Of a stretch of DNA of 32,784 nucleotides, positions 24,698 to 31,334 are shown one piece after another; position 1 is the first letter of the stretch, and each line of letters opens with the position of its first letter. The DNA is from Acidobacteriaceae bacterium (lineage in GTDB: Bacteria; Acidobacteriota; Terriglobia; Terriglobales; Acidobacteriaceae). The stretch covers positions 1 to 32,784 of the forward strand of contig PMHV01000049.1 in assembly GCA_003156805.1 (NCBI GenBank), in the 5' to 3' direction. The position numbers and the translations under genes are program-made. Under the pieces are notes generated by a model. It was not told the origin of the DNA. It ran no database searches and saw only the letters and a program-made list of their open reading frames with translations.

Positions 24698-24753
24698 AGA
24701 AGTCAACAAGAAGCCAGAGGCAAAAAGGTCAGAGGTCAGAGGTCAGAGAAGAA
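24698..24753. repeat. array of 7-bp words (AGGTCAG type)
   Basis: Three identical AGGTCAG units (24726-24746) are flanked in the same register by degenerate words (AGAAGTC, AACAAGA, AGCCAGA, GGCAAAA before; AGAAGAA after). No inverted arm is seen. Confidence 0.75.
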
Positions 24754-24769
24754 GTGAAAAGACATGCCA

Positions 24770-25080
24770 AAAAACAAATGCGGCCCGGACCAGCCATCCG
24801 AGCCGCATCGTTCGTGGATCTCCCGCGCTGCTTCCCGCCGCTAAGGACAGCGGGACGATGATACCGGCTTGCGCAACGCTCACGAGGAGTGTCGCATTTG
24901 CCAGTACTGGCTGCGTGCCACGATTCGGAGAATCGTGCCCGCAGCCACTGCGGTTGGCCAGCGGCCCAACCCTACTCTGGGAGCGGGATCGTTGAGGAGG
25001 CCGCAACGCCCGGGCAACCGGCATGCGCTCGCGCGCTTTTCCGATGTCCCCCGGCAACTCACCCTCGAGAGTTGCCGACT
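24770..25080 (-). ncRNA. candidate structured non-coding RNA ending in a rho-independent terminator
   Basis: Read on the minus strand, a 9-bp perfect hairpin (25077-25052), a bulged hairpin (24972-24952), a two-part hairpin with 8+8 bp (24947-24908) and finally ATGCGGC...GCCGCAT (about 11 bp with one mismatch, 24810-24780) followed by TTTGTTTTTT lie in sequence after the nuclease stop codon. The last is a good intrinsic terminator. The segment could be the long 3' UTR of the nuclease gene or an independent RNA. I could not match it to 6S, SRP, RNase P or tmRNA by eye. Confidence 0.35.
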
Positions 25081-25099
25081 GCCACTGACCTCACCGCAA

Positions 25100-25765
25100 T
25101 CATCCGGCAAGCTTCAGGGAGTTCACGCATTCGATGTACACACTCTGCGGCAAGCTCGGGCGCGTGACAATAGAAAAACGTTCTCCGCTTGTGCAGAAAC
25201 TGTGCAGGGCGAGACTTCTTTGTGGAAGGCTGAGGAAATCTAAGCACAACCGTCCAACTTTGACGGCGTTAAAATTTTCCGGCTCCATACTTGGCGCATC
25301 CGAGGAGAATTCTTCGGCGCAGGCCTGAATGTCGATGCGGCCTTTGCCGGGATCACGATCGGGACCGAGCAGTCGCCATGCCTCGCGATACTTCTCGTAA
25401 TTCGCCCAGCTGCTCCCGGTGTGCAGCGTGATATTGTCCATGCCTAGAACCTCTTCTTCAGGAATGATGTACCAGGCATTCTCAAACACAATGTAGGCCG
25501 CAAGAAAGTCGAACGATCCGGGCGGATACGGCTTGCTCCCAGTGCGCAGCTTGCAGATCCATCCCTGCTGCAACGCGCAGGTAGTGGACTTCACCTGCAC
25601 CGCCACAAAGCGCCCCGGCCGTCCCACCACAAAGTCATAACTCCTCGCTTCTCCCCACGGCTTGCTCACCGGCAAGCCAAGCTCGGTAGCGCGCGCCATA
25701 AAAATCATTTCGGCCCACTCGCCGCGGAGTTTCTTGTCGGTAATTTTCGGTTGCCGCTTTTTCAT
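25100..25765 (-). CDS. PD-(D/E)XK-type nuclease (group I intron-associated endonuclease-like)
   Basis: The 221-residue protein has the arrangement of the PDDEXK_5 family: Glu in GEWAEM (16-20), Asp44 in SYDFVVG and the Q-V-K triad in VAVQVKST (57-59), where Gln replaces the usual acidic residue, as in that family. The fold covers about residues 10-155 (to IQACAEEF). The last 60 residues have no recognised pattern and may be an extension or read-through into former intergenic DNA. The ATG at 25765 has GAGGTAGG upstream. A strong hairpin with a U-rich tail lies 20 bases before the start. Family members are homing or defence-linked nucleases; the role here is unknown. Confidence 0.65.
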   Translation of the reverse strand: MKKRQPKITDKKLRGEWAEMIFMARATELGLPVSKPWGEARSYDFVVGRPGRFVAVQVKSTTCALQQGWICKLRTGSKPYPPGSFDFLAAYIVFENAWYIIPEEEVLGMDNITLHTGSSWANYEKYREAWRLLGPDRDPGKGRIDIQACAEEFSSDAPSMEPENFNAVKVGRLCLDFLSLPQRSLALHSFCTSGERFSIVTRPSLPQSVYIECVNSLKLAG

Positions 25766-25785
25766 TGACCTACCTCAGAAAGAAA

Positions 25786-25835
25786 AAGGCGGCATTTGAG
25801 GAAAAGCTCGCAAATGCCGCCTTATATTTTTATTG
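25786..25835. terminator. bidirectional intrinsic terminator / possible attenuator before the nuclease gene
   Basis: A 13-bp perfect stem (AAGGCGGCATTTG, 25786-25798, pairing with 25811-25823) with a 12-base loop is followed on the plus strand by TATATTTTTATT and on the minus strand by TTTTTCTTTCT. No plus-strand gene ends here. On the minus strand it lies just upstream of the nuclease ATG and could stop read-through or attenuate that gene. Confidence 0.7.
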
Positions 25836-26074
25836 GACAAGAATTGAAAGTTTAGGGGAAGAGCACGGAAGTGCAAAAGTGGGAATGATTCCCAAAATGG
25901 GAAAAGTGTGGCAATACCGTGGAAGAGCGGCGCTTCAGCACCGCATACGCTGTACAGAATCCAGCGGGCTTTAGCCCCAGTGGTCGTACTCTCTGCCCGT
26001 GATCAAAGGTACACTGCTCCCAAAAGGTTGGACCATGAGCAAGACAGCCTATCCGCTACGACTGTCCCCTGAGC

Positions 26075-26137
26075 TGTCATGCTGAGCGAAGTGGGATTGT
26101 CCGAAGGACAATCCCACGCAGTCGAAGCATCCCTACC
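26075..26137 (+). repeat. dispersed repeat copy with internal hairpin (TGTCAT...TCGAAGCATCCCTA)
   Basis: The copy begins TGTCATGCTGAGCGAAG and ends GTCGAAGCATCCCTA. Between them is a perfect hairpin (TGGGATTGTCC/GGACAATCCCA). The same ends, with TGTCATCCTGAGC and GTCGAAGGATCCCTA, occur at 32195-32281 on the other strand. Confidence 0.75.
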
Positions 26138-26341
26138 AGCGTGCCTGAGGCCGAGTTCCAGCACAAGCGTGAGTCCCAACGCCGTGGCGGATGAAAATCG
26201 TGGCGCGAAAGACGCTCTCAATCCCATTTGCGGACCGGACGCGCACTTCGTGAAAATCAGAAACACTCGCGCCCTACTGCATCGCGGCCCACCTTTGCAA
26301 AAGAAGCAAAGGTGGGGCATCCTGAGTTAGACCTGCGCCGG

Positions 26342-26360
26342 CAAAGCTGGGCCAGCCCCC
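26342..26360 (-). repeat. 19-bp dispersed word, copy 1
   Basis: On the minus strand this reads GGGGGCTGGCCCAGCTTTG. It differs by one base from 30729-30747 (plus strand). It lies 26 bases after a hairpin with the related CCCACCTTTGC arm. Confidence 0.7.
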
Positions 26361-26713
26361 CATCGCAGTCCCGCAAGGATGGACTGGCCGAAGAGATCAG
26401 AGGACTTTATCACCTATCCTGGTTACCAAATGTTTCTAAGTGCCCAGACCATCACTGCGAAATGAAAGCAAAAGAGGGTGGCAATAAAGGCCAGGAAGCC
26501 GTGGCCGACGAAGCCCATGCCCAAATCCCACTTCCAACCAGCAAACCCGAACCCCATCCCAATAGCTAGAAGTATCGCGCATTCCATGCTGCGGCCGACT
26601 CGAGAACGTGACTTGAACATGTTCTCCGCATTCCGTCTGCGGCGCTCCGCCAGGGGCAGACTGTTCCATTCTGCTGTTTTCTGGGCGGCTTCGGCCGCAG
26701 CGTTCAGATGTAC

Positions 26714-27145
26714 AGCAGAGCGCCCTCGGAGGGCCCGGTCTGCCGCCTTCTTTTGTTCTTGCTCCCGCCCCTCCCGCTCCGCGGCGGCCAGCCTTTCACG
26801 TTCTGCCGTTTCCTTACGGGCCTTGGTCGCCGCAGCCTCCCTCTGTGCTGCGACTGCTCGCTCCTGCCGCTCCGCCCTAGATCGCTCTGCCGCCTTTTTT
26901 TGCTCCTGCTCCCGCTTCTGCTGTTCCGCAGCCAGCCTTTCGCGCTCCGCTGCTTCTCGACGGGCCTTGGTCGCTGCAGCCTCCCTCTGTGCCGCAGCTG
27001 AGCGCTCCTGCTGCCCCGCTCTAGCTCGCTCTGCCGCCTTTTTTTGCTCTTGCTCCCGCTTCTGCTGTTTCGCGGCCAGCCTTTCGCGTTCCGCCGCTTC
27101 CTGACGGGCCTCGGTCGCCGCAGCCACCCTCTGTGCTGCGAGCGA
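26714..27145 (-). repeat. three 144-bp tandem repeats inside the caspase-like gene
   Basis: Three in-frame units of 144 bp (48 codons) encode nearly the same charged helix. Units one and two are most alike; the third drifts toward its end. The last unit is followed by 27 codons of non-repeated helix before the membrane part. Confidence 0.85.
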
Positions 27146-27352
27146 TTCCTCGCTTCTGCCTAAGTCCGAATCCTTCGAAAGCTCCTGATCAACCGGGGAC
27201 CAGCCGGGATTAGGAAATAAAGGAAGTGCGGAAATGTCGCCCGCTCGCATATCGGGACTATGTATCTCCGGTCTCACCCAGGTCGACGGGTAATCACGTT
27301 TAAGAATGTTCTTGACGACCGCACCCAGTTCAGCAAGCGACATGCGCGGACC

Positions 27353-27360
27353 CAATGTAG
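27353..27360. repeat. 8-bp target-site duplication, left copy
   Basis: CAATGTAG directly precedes the left IS end and recurs at 29692-29699 directly after the right end. Eight-bp duplications are typical of IS1595-family insertion. Removing one copy and the element restores the split frame. Confidence 0.92.
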
Positions 27361-27385
27361 GGCAAGAAACTAGTTGACACACATG
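27361..27385 (+). repeat. left terminal inverted repeat of the IS
   Basis: 25 bp, identical to the reverse complement of 29667-29691. It contains a consensus -35 box (TTGACA, 27374-27379) used by the transposase promoter. Confidence 0.93.
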
Positions 27386-27402
27386 TGCGCTTAGTGTAGT
27401 AT
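27374..27402 (+). promoter_or_regulatory. transposase promoter built into the IS end
   Basis: TTGACA (27374-27379, inside the inverted repeat), a 17-base spacer and TAGTAT (27397-27402). The transposase ATG begins seven bases after the -10, so RNA would start at or next to the start codon and the message is predicted to be leaderless. No SD is present. Confidence 0.7.
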
Positions 27403-27408
27403 TTGGGC

Positions 27409-28401
27409 ATGGATAAGCCCAAGACGCTGCAAGAAGCCATCGTTTACTTCGGCGACAAAGACCGCGCTTTCGCCTACGCGATTACGCTGCGATGGCCGGA
27501 TGGCAAAGTAGTTTGCCCGCGCTGCAATGGCGCAAAGCACTCGTTCATCAAGACTCGCCGCATCTGGTTTTGCTACGACTGCAAAAAGCAATTCACTCTG
27601 AAAGTGGGAACCATTTTCGAGGATTCCCCGCTTGGACTCGACAAGTGGATGACGGCTTTTTGGTTGCTGGCAAACTGCAAGAACGGTATCAGCAGCTACG
27701 AACTTGGCCGCGCCCTCGGCATCCATCAGAACTCGGCGTGGTTTATGTTGCAGCGCATTCGGATGGTCATGCGTGACGATTTTTTCGGCTCGAAGCTCGG
27801 CGGGGGAGAAGGCGGGGAAGTGGAAGTCGATGAATCGTTCATCGGCGGCAAAGCACGCAATATGCACCTGAGTGAACGTAAGCGCCGGATCACTGGCACG
27901 GGCACCAAAGACAAAACCGCCGTCATGGGAATCTTGGAGCGCGGCGGGAAGATTCGCACCACTGTTGTACCGAATCGCAAGAAACATGAATTGCAGTCTC
28001 AGGTTCGCCAGCATGTAGAAGCTGGCGCGGCTCTCTACTCCGATGCCCTGCTTTCCTACGAGGGACTCGCTTCCGATTACGCGCATAAGGTTGTCGATCA
28101 CGCCGTTCAATACGTTGACGGTCGCGTACATACCAACGGCCTTGAGAACTTCTGGTCGCTGCTCAAGCGCGGCATCTCTGGCACGTATGTATCGGTAGAG
28201 CCGTTTCACCTGCATCGCTATCTTGATGAGCAGACCTTTCGTTACAACAACCGCAAAGACATGAACGACGGGCAACGCTTTGAATTGGCGATGTCTCGCG
28301 TTTTTGGAAAGCGCCTGACGTATAGCCAGTTGACGGGAAAGAACGAATCGCCGCGCCACGAAACGACAAGGGCGGGGGAAGCACAGCAGGTTCCCTTCTA
28401 G
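27409..28401 (+). CDS. IS1595-family (ISXO2-like) transposase
   Basis: The 330-residue protein begins MDKPKTLQEAIVYFGDKDRAFAYA and has a zinc ribbon (CPRCNG...CYDCKKQF, about 38-62) and the ISXO2-like catalytic domain: Asp in EVEVDESFIGGKARN (about 145), Asp in LYSDALLSYEGL and the third motif HTNGLENFWSLLKRGISGTY. These fit the DDE/DDN transposases of IS1595. An upstream in-frame TTG is ignored because the promoter puts RNA start at the ATG. Its stop overlaps the stop region of a small convergent gene by four bases. Confidence 0.93.
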   Translation: MDKPKTLQEAIVYFGDKDRAFAYAITLRWPDGKVVCPRCNGAKHSFIKTRRIWFCYDCKKQFTLKVGTIFEDSPLGLDKWMTAFWLLANCKNGISSYELGRALGIHQNSAWFMLQRIRMVMRDDFFGSKLGGGEGGEVEVDESFIGGKARNMHLSERKRRITGTGTKDKTAVMGILERGGKIRTTVVPNRKKHELQSQVRQHVEAGAALYSDALLSYEGLASDYAHKVVDHAVQYVDGRVHTNGLENFWSLLKRGISGTYVSVEPFHLHRYLDEQTFRYNNRKDMNDGQRFELAMSRVFGKRLTYSQLTGKNESPRHETTRAGEAQQVPF

Positions 28402-28544
28402 TCCTTGTCGGATTTCTTTGGCTTCTTTGGGGAGCGTTTTTTAGGTTGCTTCTTTTTCTTGTTCGGATTGGCCTGTAGAACGAGGGTCGCAAAGCGTTCA
28501 AAGTTTGCGGTCGCCTGTGGGCCTTCGATGAGTTCTGGCTTCAT
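28398..28544 (-). CDS. small Lys-rich protein encoded inside the IS, opposite strand
   Basis: A 48-codon frame begins MKPELIEGPQATANFERFATLVLQ and ends in a Lys/Pro/Ser-rich basic tail. The MKPE.IEGP.A...F start is a pattern I recognise from short open frames next to ISXO2-type transposases. Its stop overlaps the transposase stop by four bases, tail to tail. It has no clear SD. The basic tail suggests nucleic-acid binding, perhaps as a transposition helper; that is inference. Confidence 0.6.
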   Translation of the reverse strand: MKPELIEGPQATANFERFATLVLQANPNKKKKQPKKRSPKKPKKSDKD

Positions 28545-28658
28545 GTAAGTAGCGGGAAGATTCGATCATCACATCGAACCTTCCCTGATTGTAAAGCGAT
28601 GGGACGACGACTCCAATCTAGCACAGGAGCGTGCCCCGATGAAATATGAGAGGTCCGC

Positions 28659-29642
28659 ATGGACAGCACCAAGGCGTCTAACTTTTCCAACATCGGCACG
28701 TTTGTGCTTACGGGGATCATCCTCATCTTTATGGTTATCCCCTTACTCCCTAAGGACGACAACGATCCTAAGCCCGCCCCCGCCCAGCAACAAATGGCCG
28801 AATCTCATCCGAGGCGCGCTGTTGTGACCGCATGGGTTATGCCCTCCGTTTTGGCGTTAGCTCTTGTGGCGGCGGCTGTCTTGAATGCTGTCGCCGCATC
28901 GAAGCGCCATCGTGAAGATGAGGTAATTGGAGAAAATGGCAACGAAAACGACACCGATTACAAGGAGCTGTTTGTACAAGAGAACGATGCTAGGAATAAG
29001 TACCAGGAACAGTTTGTACTAGCTCGCGAGGAGCGTGACCGCCTGAGAAAAGAGTTGGAAGAATTGAAAGCGCAGAAACCCGATACCAGCGTTAAGGATT
29101 CCGACCCGCAAATTGAAATAAAAGTAGCCGATCTTCGTGGGCGCACAATGTCGCAAGAAGCAAAGCAACAAGCCTGTTTCGATCTCATCAATCGCGGCAA
29201 ACAGGCCCCTGCGACCCTCGCTTGCATCGAAGATTTCAAGGTCGGGAATTTTCAGGTAGCGTTTCGGGATTTTCCTCCGCCGATCCGCGCATTTGGAAAT
29301 CACGATAGCATCTATCCTGCGTACATCAATAACGCAGACGGAACAGAGTGCAAGTGGCACCTTTTCAGCATCTTTTATACTGCATGGCAGGAACTGAACA
29401 ATCCAAAGCTGTATGAGTACGCAGTTTCGATCAAAGCAACATATCAGGATGATGCGAGAAATCTATTTGAGGTTCGGTGCGATTTAGTGTTTTATCCCCA
29501 CGAGTTCCTCAGCCATATGGGCCAACGCACGACCGCCATCGGGCCAATTACCAGCGGAACCACAGGCGTGATTTTTGAAACCAGAAACCATAAATATCGA
29601 CGCGTTGCCCCCGCTGTCATTCCGATTGATTGGAGAGACTAG
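28659..29642 (+). CDS. IS passenger gene: membrane protein with coiled coil, unknown function
   Basis: The 327-residue protein starts at an ATG with GAGAGG five bases upstream. Two membrane helices lie near the N-terminus (about 13-30 and 57-80), then a charged coiled-coil stretch (about 100-145, ARNKYQEQF...REERDRLRKELEELKAQK) and a C-terminal globular domain of mainly beta character (150-327). It ends 24 bases before the right IS repeat, inside the mobile unit. No known family recognised. It is not a transposition protein by sequence, so it is a true passenger. Confidence 0.7.
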   Translation: MDSTKASNFSNIGTFVLTGIILIFMVIPLLPKDDNDPKPAPAQQQMAESHPRRAVVTAWVMPSVLALALVAAAVLNAVAASKRHREDEVIGENGNENDTDYKELFVQENDARNKYQEQFVLAREERDRLRKELEELKAQKPDTSVKDSDPQIEIKVADLRGRTMSQEAKQQACFDLINRGKQAPATLACIEDFKVGNFQVAFRDFPPPIRAFGNHDSIYPAYINNADGTECKWHLFSIFYTAWQELNNPKLYEYAVSIKATYQDDARNLFEVRCDLVFYPHEFLSHMGQRTTAIGPITSGTTGVIFETRNHKYRRVAPAVIPIDWRD

Positions 29643-29666
29643 CCCCGTCCGAGCTTTTTATCCCAC

Positions 29667-29691
29667 CATGTGTGTCAACTAGTTTCTTGCC
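29667..29691 (-). repeat. right terminal inverted repeat of the IS
   Basis: 25 bp, perfect inverted match to 27361-27385, followed directly by CAATGTAG (29692-29699), the second copy of the target duplication. Confidence 0.93.
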
Positions 29692-30351
29692 CAATGTAGG
29701 GTTCCCGAGGTTCAGCGCCTTGAGCAGGCCGCCTGAAAACATCGTACACTCCAGATTCTTGGGCGCACGCGCTACATCTTGGCGGCTCGACGCGCACAGC
29801 AGAGTTGTACCTCTCTCCGGCATTTCCTCCAGCAGTTGTGTCGTAGCCATCTCGCCCGGAGCGGAGAGAAACTCGCTATACATTGAAGCAGCAAAGCAGC
29901 AGTCCAAAATCAGGAAACGTCGCAGGTGAATCGCGTTTTCGGAAATGATATCGGCGAGGTCACGACCGCGGATGGAGGAGATTCCGACACTGTCCTCGTT
30001 TGTGCATCGTACCGCTAGGCAGTATCTGCGATCTGTCGTGAAAAGACCATGGCCCACGTAGTAGACAAATAAATTTTCGGGCGGATCAGGAGCCACCCCC
30101 GGGCCCTGCTTTCCTGAAAGAAAGTCGGCGACGTCTTCGAGCTGGCTTCCCGGAGGGCGACTGTCGTCAAAGAGCTCAAGGACGTTCGCTCGATCAATCC
30201 CCAAGCCGTTATCACTCGTGAGATAGCTGCGGACGCGGTCCATGGAGTTGTAGAATGCCGCGCCCTGAGCGAAGCTCGGAGCCTTCACAAACGAACTCGC
30301 TCCGAGCATCACGACCAGACTCCGCTTCGGATTGGGTAGGGGGAACTGCAC
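29692..30351 (-). pseudogene. 5' half of the IS-split caspase-like (peptidase C14) gene
   Basis: From a GTG at 30351, 220 codons encode a caspase-like domain: KRSLVVMLGASSF (first strand), ENLFVYYVGHG with the catalytic His101, FLILDCCFAA with the catalytic Cys152, and GTTLLCASSRQDVA. Both catalytic residues are intact. The frame runs on into the IS for 25 junk codons (to 29617), giving a possible 245-residue truncated protease without its coiled-coil and membrane part. Before insertion the gene continued at 27352, for 529 residues. It begins seven bases after the EACC1-like gene. Bacterial caspase-like proteases act in conflict and cell-death systems; activity here is inferred. Confidence 0.85.
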
Positions 30352-30358
30352 GAAGCAT

Positions 30359-30700
30359 CTACTGTTTGGCGCTCAGAGCCGCAGCTACAGTCTGGGCGGT
30401 ATCCTTGCCACTCGCGTGCTTCACCTTCACCGAGGTCCCATCAGGAGCGTGAACCTCGATGATAGTGCCGCTGTTCCGGGCTAGCCAGGCCGCAATGCCT
30501 TTGGCTACTGCGGTTACGGCCGCCGAGCTTAAGATGACCGCCAGCGTGGCCCCTCCGTCTTGCGATTCGGAACGAGTCCTGCGCCTCTCCACAAACACCG
30601 ATTTATCAATCTCGCGTAAAGCTGGACTAAGAGCGCCGGCCAGCTTATTCGCATCTGCGTCCGAAACTTCAGGGAACGTAATGATTGTTCTTAGGTCCAT
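30359..30700 (-). CDS. EACC1-like effector-associated small protein
   Basis: The 113-residue protein has the plan of the 'effector-associated constant component 1' family: a short alpha/beta start (MDLRTIITFPEVSDADANKLAGAL), a basic middle, one hydrophobic helix (TLAVILSSAAVTAVAKGIAAWLARN, about 51-75) and a C-terminal beta-hairpin plus helix with VHAPDGTSVKVKHASGKDTAQTVAAAL. The W-L-x(5-8)-V-x-x-PDGxSV wording is typical. In surveys of bacterial conflict systems such proteins are found next to caspase, trypsin or TIR effectors and predicted to regulate them. Here it directly precedes a caspase-like gene in an operon. A TGTATAAG extended -10 lies about 15 bases before the ATG. Confidence 0.7.
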   Translation of the reverse strand: MDLRTIITFPEVSDADANKLAGALSPALREIDKSVFVERRRTRSESQDGGATLAVILSSAAVTAVAKGIAAWLARNSGTIIEVHAPDGTSVKVKHASGKDTAQTVAAALSAKQ

Positions 30701-30728
30701 AAGACCTAATTCTTATACACCGTTCCTA

Positions 30729-30747
30729 GGGGGCTGGCCCATCTTTG
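30729..30747 (+). repeat. 19-bp dispersed word, copy 2
   Basis: GGGGGCTGGCCCATCTTTG, upstream of the EACC1-like gene. One base differs from each of the copies at 26342-26360 (minus) and 31720-31738 (plus). Confidence 0.7.
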
Positions 30748-30932
30748 ATTTCTAAGGCTGGTACCGCCAACAACTGAGGCTGCCGCAGCTTTCGCGGGTT
30801 TTCGAAAGGTGCGCACTCATCAGCCGATAGCTAGGAGATCTTCCTTCTAACTTCTCCAGCCCTCATAGCGGCGACAAGTCTCTATCCCTTGTAACTCCAG
30901 CTTCGGGAAGATACACGCATCTGGGGCTGCGA

Positions 30933-31334
30933 TTATTTCAGCCAGTGAACCTTGATTTCCCGTTCGAGCGGCCTGAATTCCGGGTCGCCGGTGACGAGTT
31001 CAGTCTTCTTTTCCTTCGCCAGCGCGGCGGCAAAGGCGTCGGCCAAACTCAATTTGAAACGCGCCTTGAAGTCGGCCGCGGTATCGGCCAGCGCGCGGGT
31101 CGTGGAATGAAAATCAATCGGCAGGCCCTGAAGGACCTTCGCCGCCTCCGCCCACGCTTCCGCGCCGTCTTTCTTCACAATGGAGTACTTCACCTCGGCG
31201 TAGTTCACATCGGTCATGAGGAGCGGGCTGTCCTTCTTGCCGGCGGAGACCAGCATATCTTCCATCGTCTCCGCGCCCGGCTCGTCGCGGAAGTAGGCGA
31301 TAAGAGCGAAGCTGTCGAGCACCTTAGCCGGCAT
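30933..31334 (-). CDS. vapC: PIN-domain ribonuclease toxin (second VapC)
   Basis: The 133-residue protein has PIN acidic residues Asp7 (VLDSFAL), Glu47 (NYAEVKY), Asp99 (LADAFAAALA) and Asp117 (VTGDPEF), so the Mg2+ site is complete. It differs clearly from the first VapC (12102-12536). Its ATG overlaps the end of the AbrB-type antitoxin gene by 11 bases. The target RNA is unknown. Confidence 0.9.
   Translation of the reverse strand: MPAKVLDSFALIAYFRDEPGAETMEDMLVSAGKKDSPLLMTDVNYAEVKYSIVKKDGAEAWAEAAKVLQGLPIDFHSTTRALADTAADFKARFKLSLADAFAAALAKEKKTELVTGDPEFRPLEREIKVHWLK

Larger units (their letters stand above)
24518..25099. other. non-coding stretch with word repeats and several strong hairpins
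   Basis: About 582 bases between dnaB and the nuclease gene. It contains a 7-bp word array (24698-24753), a terminator-like hairpin on the minus strand (24780-24810), a 12-bp palindrome GCCAGTACTGGC (24900-24911), a long two-part hairpin (24908-24947), a bulged hairpin GGTTGGCC/GGCCCAACC (24952-24972) and a 9-bp perfect hairpin (25052-25077). The open frames here look like chance frames. Confidence 0.6.
25836..26422. other. repeat-rich intergenic region
   Basis: About 590 bases without a gene, made of hairpin-forming repeat fragments: GGGCT-TT-AGCCC (25966-25977), a full dispersed TGTCATGCTGAGC repeat (26075-26137), a perfect 11-bp hairpin CCCACCTTTGC/GCAAAGGTGGG (26288-26316) and a minus-strand copy of the 19-bp GGGGGCTGGCCCA word (26342-26360). 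Confidence 0.6.
26423..27360 (-). pseudogene. 3' half of the IS-split caspase-like gene: coiled-coil repeats and two membrane helices
   Basis: The frame enters from the IS at 27360 (…PTLGPRMSLAELGAVVKNILKRDYP) and continues to a stop at 26423. Visible parts are a linker to about 27146, three 48-residue Glu/Arg/Lys/Ala-rich repeats (27145-26714; each with AAQR..AAAT.AR and EQEQKKAAE motifs) that predict a long coiled coil or charged single helix, then an ERRRRNAENMFKSRSR basic patch and two hydrophobic helices (AILLAIGMGFGFAGW and FLAFIATLFCFHFAVMVWAL) at the very C-terminus. It has lost its start codon and promoter; an internal ATG (MSLAEL) could only give a fragment without the protease. In the intact protein these were residues about 221-529. 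Confidence 0.85.
27361..29691. mobile_element. IS1595-family insertion sequence with passenger genes, 2331 bp
   Basis: The element is bounded by perfect 25-bp terminal inverted repeats starting GGCAAGAAACTAG (27361-27385 and 29667-29691), flanked by the 8-bp duplication CAATGTAG. It encodes a zinc-ribbon DDE-type ISXO2-like transposase, a 48-residue Lys-rich protein on the opposite strand, and a 327-residue membrane/coiled-coil passenger protein. The family is known to include members with passenger genes. The perfect ends and duplication suggest a recent insertion. It sits in a caspase-like gene. Confidence 0.95.

Noticed and set aside
24743-25057. Minus-strand open frame of 104 codons in the hairpin region
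   Set aside because: No start signal or domain, and it covers several strong hairpins; treated as non-coding.
24770-25080. Match to 6S, SRP, RNase P or tmRNA
   Set aside because: A GGGAAGCAGC segment recalls SRP RNA, but the flanking conserved parts are missing; no class could be assigned.
25765-25974. Plus-strand frame of 69 codons after the nuclease gene
   Set aside because: It runs straight through the terminator hairpin at 25786-25823 and has no domain.
26478-27104. Plus-strand Ser/Ala/Cys-rich frame of 208 codons
   Set aside because: Its repeats are only the reverse reading of the coiled-coil repeats of the caspase-like gene.
27391-28359. Minus-strand open frame of 322 codons inside the IS
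   Set aside because: Antisense to the transposase; no motif.
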